From NCBI GenBank assembly GCA_017519885.1, contig JAFWRO010000014.1:49851-113850 (forward strand): 64,000 nucleotides of DNA. Reading direction: 5' to 3'. The stretch is from Liminaster sp017519885 (GTDB taxonomy: Bacteria; Bacteroidota; Bacteroidia; Bacteroidales; UBA3663). The position numbers and the translations under genes are program-made. The notes below the pieces were generated by a model that was given only the letters and a program-made list of their open reading frames with translations, was not told where the DNA came from and searched no databases. Below are positions 15,687 to 24,923 of this stretch, piece after piece; the stretch's first letter is position 1; every line of letters starts with the position of its first letter.

Positions 15687-18269
15687 ATGAAGCCCCTCCT
15701 TCCTCTCCTCGCCCTCCTCTCCCTCGCCTCCTGCACAACCACGCCCGAGACCACCCGTGACGAAGCCCTCGCCTTCCTCTACGCCTCCATGCCCCTCCCC
15801 GACAGCGTGGACTATAGTCGTGACTTCTGGCTCCAGAATATCGACTGCGCCCTTCAGGCACGCCGCGAGATGCCGTGGGGACGCACCATTCCTGAACGCG
15901 AATGGCGCCACTTCGTCCTCCCCGTGCGTGTCAACAACGAGAACCTCGACACGTGTCGCATGGTTTTCTATCCACAGCTCAAGGACCGCGTCAAGGACCT
16001 CTCGATGGCCGAAGCCATCCTCGAGGTGAACCATTGGTGCCACGAACGCGTCACCTATCAGCCCAGCGACGAACGCACCTCATCTCCCCTCGCCACCATC
16101 CGTACGGCCTACGGACGTTGCGGCGAGGAATCCACCTTCCTCGTAGCAGCCTTGCGCAGCGTCGGCATACCTGCCCGCCAGGTCTATACCCCACGCTGGG
16201 CCCACACCGACGACAATCACGCCTGGGTCGAAGCATGGGCTGACGGCGAGTGGCATTTCCTCGGTGCCTGCGAACCTGAACCCGTCCTCGACCTCGGCTG
16301 GTTCAATCAGCCTGCTTCGCGCGCTATGCTTATGCATACCAAGGTCTTCGGCCAATACGATGGACCCGAAGAAGTGATGCAGCGCAACGCCTGCTTCACC
16401 GAAATCGACGTCACCAGCCGCTATGCTCCTGTAGCTCGCAGTTATGTCCAGGTGCTCGATGTCGAGGGTCATCCCGTGCCTGATGCCACAGTGGAATTCA
16501 AGATCTACAACTACGCCGAGTTCTACACCGTCCTGCGTCGTCAGACCGATGCCGAGGGCATCACCTCCATGCAGGCTGGACTGGGCGACCTCATCTGCTG
16601 GGCACACAAAGGCGATGCCTACGGTTTCTGCAAGATTCACATCGGCGATACCGACACGCTACGCCTCACGCTCAATCATCATCCGGGCGAACGTTACAGC
16701 ATCGATCTCGACATCGTGCCTCCTGACGAACGAAACACGTTGCCCGAAGTCTCCCCCGAACAACGTGCGCTCAACACCCGGCGCTTGGCCTATGAGGATT
16801 CGCTCCGCAATGCCTACGTCGCCACCTTCCCCACGTCTGACGACCCGCTCTTCCTTGCCTCACGTGGCAATCATAAGGTAATCAATCAGTTCCTGAACCA
16901 GAATACCATCGTCGGTGAGACCATCAGCTCCAATCTTCGTCGTTCGTTGCTCAAGGCGCTTTCCGCCAAGGACCTCCGCGATGTCACACCTGACGTACTG
17001 AGTGATGCCTTCTTTGGCTTCGAGCCTGCCGAACTTGATGCGATGGATGACTTCAAGATGCAGTACGTCGTCAATCCGCGCGTTGCCAACGAAGGACTCC
17101 GTCCCTACAAGGCCTTCTTTGCCCAGCACATCAGCAACGAGCAGGCCAAGGCTTGGCGTGCCGATCCGCTGCAGCTTGCCGCTTGGATTGGCCAGAACAT
17201 CGCGCTCGACACCACGCGCAATCCCCAGAACCTGCGTATGACACCCGTCGGAGCCTGGACCCACCGATGCTGTGATGCCACCTCGCGCGACATCCTCTTC
17301 GTCGCCATCGCCCGCAGTTGCCACATCCCCGCCCGGATCGATCCCGTGACCCGCAAACTACAGTTCGCCCAAATGGGAACCACGCCCCTCTGGACCGATG
17401 TTAACATCGAGGGCCCAAGCGTCGCCACCTCCGTCATTCCCGCCCCGTCTGTTTCCGTGGCGACCAAGCTTGGTCGCCCATTTCGCCCCTCCACCCAGGG
17501 CGCCCTCTCCCTCACCTACCTCCCCTCGCGCTTCAATCCCGATCCGAAATACTACACCCACTTCACCCTCTCGCAAATCAAGGATGGCTCGCCCGTCCTT
17601 CTCAACTACGGCGAAGGCGACACCCATCAAAGCCTTTTCGGCAACAATGCCACGTCGTTCGATTGTGGCGACTACATGCTCGTCACGGGCACACGTTTGG
17701 CCACAGGTTCCGTGCTCACCCATATCGAGGTCTTTCCCATAGTGAAGGACCAGAAGGTCAAGGTGCCGCTGATGCTACGTCAAGCCGACACGGGATTGCA
17801 GGTCATCGGCAACTTCAACAGCGAGAACCTCTACAACGACCTCTCGCAGGGCACGAAATCCCTGCTCTCCACCACAGGTCGCGGCTATTACATCCTCGGC
17901 ATCATCGCTCCCAATAACGAACCCTCCAACCATACACTGCGCGACATCGCCCAGTGCAAACAGGCTTTTGATCAATGGGGCATTCCCTTCGTCCTCCTCT
18001 TCCGCAACCAGCAGGACGCTGCCCGTTTCTCTGACACCCCCGCCCTCCCCGACAAAACCTTCTTCGGCACCGACATCGACGGCAAAATCCTCGGCGAACT
18101 ATGCACTGAGATGCACATCAATAACCCCACTCTCCCCATCTTCATCATCGCCGACACCTTCAACCGCGTCGTCTTCCTCTCCGAAGGCTACACCATCGGC
18201 ATCGGCGAACAGATAATCAAGGCAGAAAGCACTCTGACTGGCGACAGAATGCTTGCTCTTACAGAATAG
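15687..18269 (+). CDS. Transglutaminase-like lipoprotein
   Basis: 860 residues with a lipoprotein signal (LLSLASC, Cys about residue 16). The N-terminal half has a transglutaminase/papain-like core: AYGRCGEESTFLVAALRSVGIPARQVY with nucleophile Cys about 145 and DDNHAWVEAW with His about 178. The third residue of the usual triad is less clear (WHFLGACEPEP). Then comes a carboxypeptidase-regulatory-like beta domain (VEGHPVPDATVEFKIYN), a second partial transglutaminase-like segment (SRDILFVAIARSCHIPARIDP) and a C-terminal thioredoxin-like region (IPFVLLFRNQ). Likely a periplasmic or surface lipoprotein of unknown substrate. A REP-like palindrome lies inside the frame (residues about 591-597), and the last ~13 codons belong to the palindrome array that continues past the stop. 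Confidence 0.8.
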   Translation: MKPLLPLLALLSLASCTTTPETTRDEALAFLYASMPLPDSVDYSRDFWLQNIDCALQARREMPWGRTIPEREWRHFVLPVRVNNENLDTCRMVFYPQLKDRVKDLSMAEAILEVNHWCHERVTYQPSDERTSSPLATIRTAYGRCGEESTFLVAALRSVGIPARQVYTPRWAHTDDNHAWVEAWADGEWHFLGACEPEPVLDLGWFNQPASRAMLMHTKVFGQYDGPEEVMQRNACFTEIDVTSRYAPVARSYVQVLDVEGHPVPDATVEFKIYNYAEFYTVLRRQTDAEGITSMQAGLGDLICWAHKGDAYGFCKIHIGDTDTLRLTLNHHPGERYSIDLDIVPPDERNTLPEVSPEQRALNTRRLAYEDSLRNAYVATFPTSDDPLFLASRGNHKVINQFLNQNTIVGETISSNLRRSLLKALSAKDLRDVTPDVLSDAFFGFEPAELDAMDDFKMQYVVNPRVANEGLRPYKAFFAQHISNEQAKAWRADPLQLAAWIGQNIALDTTRNPQNLRMTPVGAWTHRCCDATSRDILFVAIARSCHIPARIDPVTRKLQFAQMGTTPLWTDVNIEGPSVATSVIPAPSVSVATKLGRPFRPSTQGALSLTYLPSRFNPDPKYYTHFTLSQIKDGSPVLLNYGEGDTHQSLFGNNATSFDCGDYMLVTGTRLATGSVLTHIEVFPIVKDQKVKVPLMLRQADTGLQVIGNFNSENLYNDLSQGTKSLLSTTGRGYYILGIIAPNNEPSNHTLRDIAQCKQAFDQWGIPFVLLFRNQQDAARFSDTPALPDKTFFGTDIDGKILGELCTEMHINNPTLPIFIIADTFNRVVFLSEGYTIGIGEQIIKAESTLTGDRMLALTE
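17459..17478 (+). repeat. REP-like palindrome inside a coding sequence
   Basis: GGCGACCAAGCTTGGTCGCC is a perfect 20-bp palindrome preceded by TTTCCGT, inside the transglutaminase-like gene, read in frame as part of SVSVATKLGRP. Compared with the 6200 copy, two stem positions have changed on both arms, so pairing is kept. Confidence 0.85.
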
Positions 18270-18640
18270 AGCATCGTGACGGCCGTCAGAATGTTTGCGC
18301 AAATGGATGAAACACTCTGACGGCCGTCAGAGTACTCGCTCCTATCGAATAGAGCATTATGACGCGCGACAGAGTGTTTCCGCAAATGGATAAAGCATTC
18401 TGACGCGCGACAGAGTACTTGCTTCTACATAAAGAAGCATAATGACGGCCGACAAAGTGTTTGCGCAAATGGATAGAGTACTCTGTCGGCCGACAGAGTA
18501 CTTGCTGCTACAGGAGAAAGCATCATAACGGCCGTCAGAATGCTTGCTCCTACGAGATAAAGCATCGTGACGGCCGTCAGAATGTTTGCGCAAATGGATA
18601 AAGTACTCTGACGCGCGTCAGAGTGCTTGCTCCCCTATTC
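18231..18640 (+). repeat. Array of ten palindromes spaced ~41.5 bp
   Basis: Ten copies of a 12-bp core (TGACGGCCGTCA and variants TGTCGGCCGACA, TGACGCGCGTCA, TGACGCGCGACA) are centred near 18241, 18282, 18323, 18365, 18406, 18448, 18489, 18532, 18573 and 18614. Some extend to 20 bp (18314-18333, 18605-18624) or 26 bp (18477-18502) of perfect dyad. Spacers alternate between two types, GTTTGCGCAAATGGAT and CTTGCTCCTACAGA-like, giving an ~83-bp super-repeat. The first unit encodes the C-terminus of the transglutaminase-like protein; the last ends 18 bp before the convergent TauE gene. The spacers recur, so this is not a CRISPR. Confidence 0.93.
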
Positions 18641-18657
18641 AAGAAAAAAGAAATTTA

Positions 18658-19410
18658 TCAAATCAGCATCAGGATGACAGAGATCCAGGTGACTATGGTG
18701 ATGAAGCGACGGAAAATCTTTTCGGGCAGCCAACGCACCAGACGCAAGCCGAGCAGACCGCCCAGGGCGATGAAGGGCAGACAGCAGAGATCGGCCGCGA
18801 ACGTGTGAAGCGTAATGTTGTGCCACGCGAAGATCTGGAGTGGCACTTTCAGCAGGTTCACCACCATGAAGAACCACGCATTGGTGCCTACGAAGTTCAT
18901 CTTCGGCATCTTGGTCGATAGCAGATAGATGGCCATCACGGGACCTGCCGCATTGCCTATCATCGTGGTGAAACCGCCCAGCAAGCCGAACAACGGCCCA
19001 TACCACCACTTGTCGATGAGCATGTTCTGTTTGCCACGAAACTCGGTCACCATCATCAGGATAAGCACGAAGAGCAGACAGGCGCCCATGAGTTTCTTGA
19101 ACTCGGAGGCGGGCACGAAGTGATCGACGGCAAGTGCCACAAAGAAGCCGGCAATGGCCGAGGGCAGCAGCCGAACGATGTAGGTCCAGTTGGCTACGCG
19201 ACGATAATGCATCACCGCGAAGATGTCGGCCATGCAGAGCAGAGGCAGCATGAGGCCTGTGGAAGGCTTTGCCCCGAAACTCAGTGCCATAAGGGGAATC
19301 ACGAGCAGCGTCACTCCTTGTATTCCCGACTTCGACATACCCACAAGCAACGCGGTGAGTGCCAGTAGCACCCACTGCGATGTTTGATATGTCAAAAAGA
19401 ATTCGCTCAT
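18658..19410 (-). CDS. TauE/SafE family permease
   Basis: 250 residues with about eight hydrophobic helices. Family features include an N-terminal LLVGMSKSGIQGVTLLVIPLM and the repeat-like GLLGGFTTMIGNAAGPVMAIYLL, typical of the TauE/SafE (sulfite/organosulfur exporter) family. The substrate is not known. The start codon directly abuts the stop of the upstream S66 peptidase gene (TTA then CAT on the plus strand), so the two are surely co-transcribed. Confidence 0.9.
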   Translation of the reverse strand: MSEFFLTYQTSQWVLLALTALLVGMSKSGIQGVTLLVIPLMALSFGAKPSTGLMLPLLCMADIFAVMHYRRVANWTYIVRLLPSAIAGFFVALAVDHFVPASEFKKLMGACLLFVLILMMVTEFRGKQNMLIDKWWYGPLFGLLGGFTTMIGNAAGPVMAIYLLSTKMPKMNFVGTNAWFFMVVNLLKVPLQIFAWHNITLHTFAADLCCLPFIALGGLLGLRLVRWLPEKIFRRFITIVTWISVILMLI

Positions 19411-20538
19411 TTACTCTATCTTTCCTGCCATGCGGAGACGGACGGGAGCAGGAGTAGAGGGAGCCGTGATTGCAGCTGTGTTGACAGGCTGCTGGTTGCC
19501 CACTATGTCGAACTGGAGGGTTGCACCATCACCGCGTACGTCGATGGTGACAGGAGCGCCCATCACGAGGGGCAGATTCACGTCGCCATGTCCAGCGGGG
19601 AAGCCGCAGAGCACGGGGATGCGATAGTCCTTCAGCATCTCGTGGAGCATGGCCTCGACACTGATAGTCGTGCCATCGGGCTGCTTGAACTCGGTGCCGC
19701 AATCGGTGAACTCTCCAAGGATGATGCCATTGCAGCGGTCAAGTACACCATTCATCTGCAGGATACGCATCTGACGATCGATGTTGTGCATTGACTCCTC
19801 AACCTCCTCGATGAAGAGTATCAGGTTCTTTCCCTTGGTGGCATCGGCCTGTGAGCCGAGGTTGGGCACGAAAGTGCAGATGTTTCCTCCAACGAGCACA
19901 CCACTGGCCTTGCCCTCGATGTTCTGTTCATGAGCAGGCAGTTCGTAGCGCGGAACGTTGCCGAGCAACAGGTCACGCAAGAGGATGCTGGAGGCATCGG
20001 TGCCACCCTTGGCGAGGAATGAACTCATGGTGCCGTGGATGCTCATCACCCCTGCACAGCTCCACAAGCCATGGAGTGTGGAGATGTCGCTGAAGCCGAT
20101 GATCCACTTGGGCGAAGCCTTGATTACGGAGAGCGACAGGCGGTCGATGAGCTGGATGGATCCATAGCCGCCACGGTTACAGAGGATAGCCTTGATGGAA
20201 GGGTCGCTGAGCGCCCAACGGAGGTCGCTGACGCGTTCGGCTACGGTTCCGGCATATTTTCCATCGACAATCTTACCTACGTTGGGACCGATGACGGGTT
20301 CGAATCCCCAGGCACGCAGGAGGTTGGCCGTCTTCTCGACATTCTCCATCGGAGTGAAGTAAGAGGGCGAGACAAGTGCCACCTTGTCGCCTGCCTTGAG
20401 GTAGTCGGGCTTGACGCATCTTTGCACATTTTGGTCAGGATTGACGAAATCGGGGTCATCGCCTTCGCACGAAGACAACATAAACATACTTATGGCAGCC
20501 ATCAGGGTAGCTACTGCCATCAAAATAATCTTTTTCAT
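19411..20538 (-). CDS. LD-carboxypeptidase (peptidase family S66) lipoprotein
   Basis: 375 residues with a lipobox (LSSC, Cys about 24). The S66 catalytic set is visible: nucleophile Ser about 150 in IIGFSDISTLHG, Glu about 244 in LFIEEVEE and His about 317 in GFPAGHGD. Family members cleave L,D bonds of muropeptides (LdcA) or microcin C-type compounds (MccF). The lipoprotein signal and C-terminal extension (about residues 335-375) suggest a periplasmic peptidoglycan-recycling role. The promoter faces the SIMPL gene's end; the TauE gene follows with no gap. Confidence 0.88.
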   Translation of the reverse strand: MKKIILMAVATLMAAISMFMLSSCEGDDPDFVNPDQNVQRCVKPDYLKAGDKVALVSPSYFTPMENVEKTANLLRAWGFEPVIGPNVGKIVDGKYAGTVAERVSDLRWALSDPSIKAILCNRGGYGSIQLIDRLSLSVIKASPKWIIGFSDISTLHGLWSCAGVMSIHGTMSSFLAKGGTDASSILLRDLLLGNVPRYELPAHEQNIEGKASGVLVGGNICTFVPNLGSQADATKGKNLILFIEEVEESMHNIDRQMRILQMNGVLDRCNGIILGEFTDCGTEFKQPDGTTISVEAMLHEMLKDYRIPVLCGFPAGHGDVNLPLVMGAPVTIDVRGDGATLQFDIVGNQQPVNTAAITAPSTPAPVRLRMAGKIE

Positions 20539-20610
20539 TTGTTTTTAAATATCTAAATCGGACGCAAAGATACTGCTTTTTTGCGATATGTCCAAACTTT
20601 TTTTAAAGAA

Positions 20611-20647
20611 TCGCAAGCGAAGGGCAATTGGAGCCTTTCACTTGCGA
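20611..20647 (-). terminator. Terminator after the SIMPL gene
   Basis: Inverted repeat TCGCAAG...CTTGCGA with an inner AAGGGC/GCCTTT pairing. Read on the minus strand, it follows the SIMPL stop and precedes a T/A-rich stretch containing several T residues. Confidence 0.7.
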
Positions 20648-20675
20648 CTGAATTGTTTCTGAAGGAATGGAAGAG

Positions 20676-21362
20676 TTACTTCAGATAGTACTCGATAGTG
20701 GTAACGACGCGGACCTTACGCTTGTGGGGCATAACCTCGTCGCTCTCGATCTCGAACTGACCCTGGCGTGCAGTGCAGATGCTACCGAGCTTTGCTCCGG
20801 CATCTTCGGCAAACTTCTGTGCCACGATGCGTGCGTTCTTGGTGGCTTCCTCCACCATCTCGGGCTTCAGGTCGTTCAAGCCAGTGTATTCGTAACTGCA
20901 GTAACTGTTGTCGAGGAGAACACCCTGCTTGAGCAGGTCGAGTTGCTTCATACGCAGCGTCATGATTTTCTCAACGTCGGACGAAACGATGGTGAGACGA
21001 CCGGTCACAACGAAACGTGCCATAACATCCTTCTTCTCGTTCCAGTTGTACCATGAGGAACGGTCCTCAGCCGAAGGAACATCGAGGAAGATCTCGTCCT
21101 CCTTCACGCCATTTGACTTGAGGAACTTGATGAGTTTGTCCTGCTTTGGCTCGAGGCTCTCGTAGAGGAACTCAAGTGCATTGCCGGCCACGTTGTACGA
21201 CAGCGACCAGGTCACCTTGTCTGCCATAACTTCGCGCTCAGAAAGGCCCTTGACGGTAACATGACGATCCTTGTTGGCAATCTTTTCGATGCCACAATAG
21301 ATGAAGTAACCCGACAGGGCTACTCCGATACCCAGGATCAATGCCCAAACATAATTTTTCAT
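20676..21362 (-). CDS. SIMPL domain (DUF541) protein
   Basis: 228 residues from MKNYVWAL. The longer frame upstream overlaps the divergent promoter region and is unlikely. One N-terminal transmembrane/signal helix (about residues 5-24) precedes the SIMPL domain: HVTVKGLSEREVMADKVTWSL, LIKFLKSNGVKEDEIF, IVSSDVEKIMTLR and the C-terminal ATKNARIVAQKFAEDAGAKLG. SIMPL proteins are periplasmic or membrane-anchored; oxidative-stress protection has been reported for some, but the mechanism is unclear. Confidence 0.88.
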   Translation of the reverse strand: MKNYVWALILGIGVALSGYFIYCGIEKIANKDRHVTVKGLSEREVMADKVTWSLSYNVAGNALEFLYESLEPKQDKLIKFLKSNGVKEDEIFLDVPSAEDRSSWYNWNEKKDVMARFVVTGRLTIVSSDVEKIMTLRMKQLDLLKQGVLLDNSYCSYEYTGLNDLKPEMVEEATKNARIVAQKFAEDAGAKLGSICTARQGQFEIESDEVMPHKRKVRVVTTIEYYLK

Positions 21363-21528
21363 TGCTGTAAATGTAAAGAGTAAAAAAATGGTTTTATTAC
21401 GATGCAAAGATAGCGGTTTCTGCCGAAATATGCAAGAAAAAGGATGGAAAAAAGTACGAAACATATTCACCTTTGTACGAAAACCGTTTTTGAACGGCAA
21501 ATTATATGGCAAAATAAAAAGAAAAACG

Positions 21529-21536
21529 TATCTTTG
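21529..21536 (+). promoter_or_regulatory. -7 element for the GH2 gene
   Basis: TATCTTTG followed by CAGC, 20 bp before the GH2 start codon. A mirror-image CAAAGATA at about 21403-21410 serves the divergent SIMPL gene. Confidence 0.6.
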
Positions 21537-21555
21537 CAGCACAATTTTGATCCAT

Positions 21556-24500
21556 ATGAAACGCTTGCTCATCACACTCATCGCGCTATGCACGCTGGCT
21601 ACAGCCGGGGCGCAGCGCCAACGCTACAACTTCAACTCCGATTGGAACATCACGTTTGCCGACCCCGACACGAATCCGTCGGCCGAGGCAAAGAAGGTCA
21701 CCTTGCCCCACGCATGGAACGAGGACTATGCCTTCATGGTCGAGATACGGCAACATCCCGATGCCGAGGTTTGGTACCGGAAGACATTCTCACTGCCTGC
21801 TTCGGACGCAGGGAAGCATGTCATAGTAGAATTCGAAGGCGCACGCCAGGCGGCTGAGGTTTGGATCAACGGACATCGTCTGGGCCTGCACGAGAACGGC
21901 GTCATGGCATTCGGCTTCGACCTGACACCTTATATAAATTATGCGGGCGTGAACGTCCTAAAAGTGCGCACTGACAACAACTGGAGTTATCAGGAGCAGG
22001 CCACAGGTACGCGTTTCCAATGGAACAATTCGAACTTCAACGCCAACTTCGGAGGTCTGCCCAAGAACGTCTGGTTGCACGTTGCAGGCGATATCTATCA
22101 GACACTACCCCTCTATTCTGGCCTTGGCACAACGGGAACCTACATCTACGGCACGGACTACGACATCAAGGGCCGCAAGGTGACGGTGAATGCCGAATCG
22201 CAGGTCATCAACGCTTCGGACAAGCCGCAGCGCGTGGCCTTACAGGTAGAGGTGCTCGACATCGACGGCAAACTTGTCGGCAAGTACAAGGGTCGTTCGC
22301 AAGTGATTGCTGCTGGCGATACGGCAGTAATCGGAGCTTCGCGCAGACTCAGCGGCATAAACTTCTGGTCGTGGGGCTACGGATACCTTTATAACGTCAA
22401 GACCAGCCTCATCGTGGGCGGCAAGACCTTCGACACGGTAGAGACCCGCACAGGTTTCCGCAAGACACGTTTCGCCGAAGGTAAGATCTGGCTCAACGAC
22501 CGCGTTCTGATGATGCACGGCTACGCCCAACGCACTTCGAACGAATGGCCTGGCGTAGGTATGAGTGTGCCTGCTTGGCTAAGCGACTACTCCAACGACC
22601 TGATGGTGCGTTCGGGAGGCAATCTGGTGCGATGGATGCACGTCACTCCCTGGAAGCAGGATGTAGAATCGTGCGACCGCGTGGGCCTTATCCAGGCAAT
22701 GCCTGCGGGTGATGCCGAGAAGGACTGCAAGGGACGACAGTGGGAGCAACGCTGCGAACTGATGCGAGATGCCATCATCTACAACCGCAACAACCCGTCC
22801 ATCCTCTTCTACGAGGGCGGCAACGAGAGCATCAGCCGTGAGCATATGGTGGAACTGAAGGAGATTCGCGACCGCTTTGACCCCTATGGCGGACGTGCCA
22901 CCGGTAGCCGAGAGATGCTCGACATCAACGAGGCAGAATACGGTGGCGAAATGCTCTACATCAACAAGAGCGGCAAGCACCCTATGTGGGCTATGGAATA
23001 TTGCCGCGACGAGGGCTATCGCCAGTATTGGGACAACTATTCGTACCCCTTCCACCAAGAGGGTGCAGGCCCCTGGTACCGCAAGGCTCCTGCCGACATC
23101 TACAACCACAATTCCGACGAACTTGCCATCGAGCACATCCGTCGTTGGTACGACTACTACGAACAACGTCCCGGACAAGGCCGACGTGTGAGCGCAGGCG
23201 GCGTGAAGATTATCTTTTCGGACACCAATACCCACGGACGTTCGGAGTTCAGTTATCGTGTGTCGGGCGTGGTCGATCCCATGCGCATCGAGAAGGAAGG
23301 ATTCTATGCGGCTCAGGTGATGTGGAACAGTTGGGTCGATATCGATTATAGCCGCACCCACATCATGGGCCACTGGAACTATCCGGAAGGAGTCAAGAAG
23401 AACATCTACGTGGTTTCGACCGACCCTGTGGTTGACCTGCTAATCAACGATAGCCTCGTGGCACGTAGCACACAGGCCGAATACCGTTTCCTGCATACGT
23501 TCAAGAACGTCACATACGTACCAGGCACAATTCGTGCCGTGGGCTACAGCGACGCTTCTGGAAGCACTGCGAGCAGTTGTGACAGCATCGAGACTGCCGG
23601 TCCTGCCGACCACCTCAAACTCACACTTATCCAAAGTCCCAATGGAATGGTGGCCGATGGTGCCGACATGGCGCTCGTGCAAGTGGAGGTAGTGGATAGC
23701 GAAGGTCGTCGCTGCCCCACCGACAATCATCTCATCACCTGGAAGGTGGAAGGCCCAGCCGAATACCGAGGAGGCATTGCCAAGAGCCCCGATTTCGACA
23801 ATTACATCCTTGCGGAGACGCTGCCCGTGGAATGTGGCGTGAACCGCGTACTGGTACGTTCGACCACAACACCGGGCGCTATCCGCGTCACCGCCTCGGC
23901 GCGTGGACTGGGTAATGCAGGCGCCAGCAGTGGCGAAGCTGCCGCTTCGACCATCGTCGGTCCTAATCCTTCGGGATGGAGCGGTAATGGCGCATCGACC
24001 AACCGTGAATGGACCACGGCCGAGGTAAGCTGGCAGACACGCCCCGTGCCCGGCGAGGTGAATGCGGGACTCAGCACCTATATCGCGGGTGCTGCCCTCC
24101 CTTGCATCCTTGACCGAGGCGAGACTCCTTTGACTCCCTCCTACGTAGATCGCTTCGAGACCATCGGCATCACTTCGGCCGAAGCAGGGGCCAACACAAA
24201 TGAGGCAAAGAGCAGTTTCGATGACAACGAACTCAGCGAATGGCGCAACGACGGACGCCTCTCGACAGCGTGGATCACCTACACGCTGGATCGTCCTGCT
24301 GCCATTGACCATATCAGCCTCAAGCTGACGGGATGGCGCCAGCGCAGTTATCCGATTGAGATCTATGCAGATGAGACGCTCGTCTGGAAGGGCGACACTC
24401 CCAAGTCGCTTGGCTACGTGGAACTCGACATCGAGCAGCCTGTCGAGGCTAAGACCTACACCATCCGACAGGTGGGTTCGGCCACCGACAAGGAAGCCTT

Positions 24501-24624
24501 CGGACAAATCGTCGAACTGGCAGCCCCCAACGCTGGCGAACTCGACCTCTACAAGAGCGCCGATGGCGACAAAGTGAAAGGCGAGCTCCGCATCGTGGAG
24601 ATTGATTTCCTGAAACGTTATTAA
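21556..24624 (+). CDS. Glycoside hydrolase family 2 (beta-galactosidase-like)
   Basis: 1022 residues with signal peptide (cleavage near AGAQ). GH2 layout: N-terminal sugar-binding jelly-roll (KVTLPHAWNED, VWYRKTFSLP, AEVWINGHRLG), Ig-like domain, TIM barrel with LMMHGYAQRTSNEWPGVG, and the general acid Glu about 424 in FYEGGNESIS. Two further beta domains follow, including an Ig/invasin-like one (DHLKLTLIQSPNGMVADGADMALVQVEV) and a C-terminal discoidin-like domain. It resembles large Bacteroidetes GH2 enzymes acting on plant or algal galactans, but the exact substrate cannot be assigned. Its stop overlaps by 4 bp the stop of the convergent azlD. Confidence 0.88.
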   Translation: MKRLLITLIALCTLATAGAQRQRYNFNSDWNITFADPDTNPSAEAKKVTLPHAWNEDYAFMVEIRQHPDAEVWYRKTFSLPASDAGKHVIVEFEGARQAAEVWINGHRLGLHENGVMAFGFDLTPYINYAGVNVLKVRTDNNWSYQEQATGTRFQWNNSNFNANFGGLPKNVWLHVAGDIYQTLPLYSGLGTTGTYIYGTDYDIKGRKVTVNAESQVINASDKPQRVALQVEVLDIDGKLVGKYKGRSQVIAAGDTAVIGASRRLSGINFWSWGYGYLYNVKTSLIVGGKTFDTVETRTGFRKTRFAEGKIWLNDRVLMMHGYAQRTSNEWPGVGMSVPAWLSDYSNDLMVRSGGNLVRWMHVTPWKQDVESCDRVGLIQAMPAGDAEKDCKGRQWEQRCELMRDAIIYNRNNPSILFYEGGNESISREHMVELKEIRDRFDPYGGRATGSREMLDINEAEYGGEMLYINKSGKHPMWAMEYCRDEGYRQYWDNYSYPFHQEGAGPWYRKAPADIYNHNSDELAIEHIRRWYDYYEQRPGQGRRVSAGGVKIIFSDTNTHGRSEFSYRVSGVVDPMRIEKEGFYAAQVMWNSWVDIDYSRTHIMGHWNYPEGVKKNIYVVSTDPVVDLLINDSLVARSTQAEYRFLHTFKNVTYVPGTIRAVGYSDASGSTASSCDSIETAGPADHLKLTLIQSPNGMVADGADMALVQVEVVDSEGRRCPTDNHLITWKVEGPAEYRGGIAKSPDFDNYILAETLPVECGVNRVLVRSTTTPGAIRVTASARGLGNAGASSGEAAASTIVGPNPSGWSGNGASTNREWTTAEVSWQTRPVPGEVNAGLSTYIAGAALPCILDRGETPLTPSYVDRFETIGITSAEAGANTNEAKSSFDDNELSEWRNDGRLSTAWITYTLDRPAAIDHISLKLTGWRQRSYPIEIYADETLVWKGDTPKSLGYVELDIEQPVEAKTYTIRQVGSATDKEAFGQIVELAAPNAGELDLYKSADGDKVKGELRIVEIDFLKRY

Positions 24625-24923
24625 AGGATTTCGCAAACAAAAGCGACAATGCAGCAGACTGCTGCCACGGGGAAAAGTCCCCATCCAAACCAGGCGGCAA
24701 CGATGCCAAAAAGCAAGGCAATGAATCCGCCCCAAGGCGAGGAGGTCGCCTGAATAATGGCGGGAAAGGTCATCACGGCAAGCGTGACGTAAGGCACGTA
24801 ATAGAGGAAACTACGCAAGAAAGGATGAGTAATCTTCTTGCGAATCAACGTCATCGGCAGGACACGTATCAGATTGGTCACGAGGACCATGATGAAGAGG
24901 TAGATCAACAGGCTATGCTTCAT
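24621..24923 (-). CDS. azlD: Branched-chain amino acid exporter small subunit AzlD
   Basis: 100 residues, three to four hydrophobic helices, with the AzlD signature TNLIRVLPMTLIRKKITHPFLRSFLYYVPYVTLAVMTFPAII. AzlC and AzlD together export branched-chain amino acids or analogues. Its start overlaps the azlC end by 11 bp, so translation is coupled. Confidence 0.92.
   Translation of the reverse strand: MKHSLLIYLFIMVLVTNLIRVLPMTLIRKKITHPFLRSFLYYVPYVTLAVMTFPAIIQATSSPWGGFIALLFGIVAAWFGWGLFPVAAVCCIVAFVCEIL

Noticed and set aside
18099..18593. Minus-strand ORFs translating the palindrome array (repeated MRKHS-type peptides)
   Set aside because: They exist only because the repeat unit lacks stops in that frame. 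There is no start context, and composition follows the DNA repeat.
18231..18640. CRISPR array
   Set aside because: Regular palindromic repeats suggest it, but the spacers are of two recurring types, the repeat is degenerate, and no cas genes are nearby.
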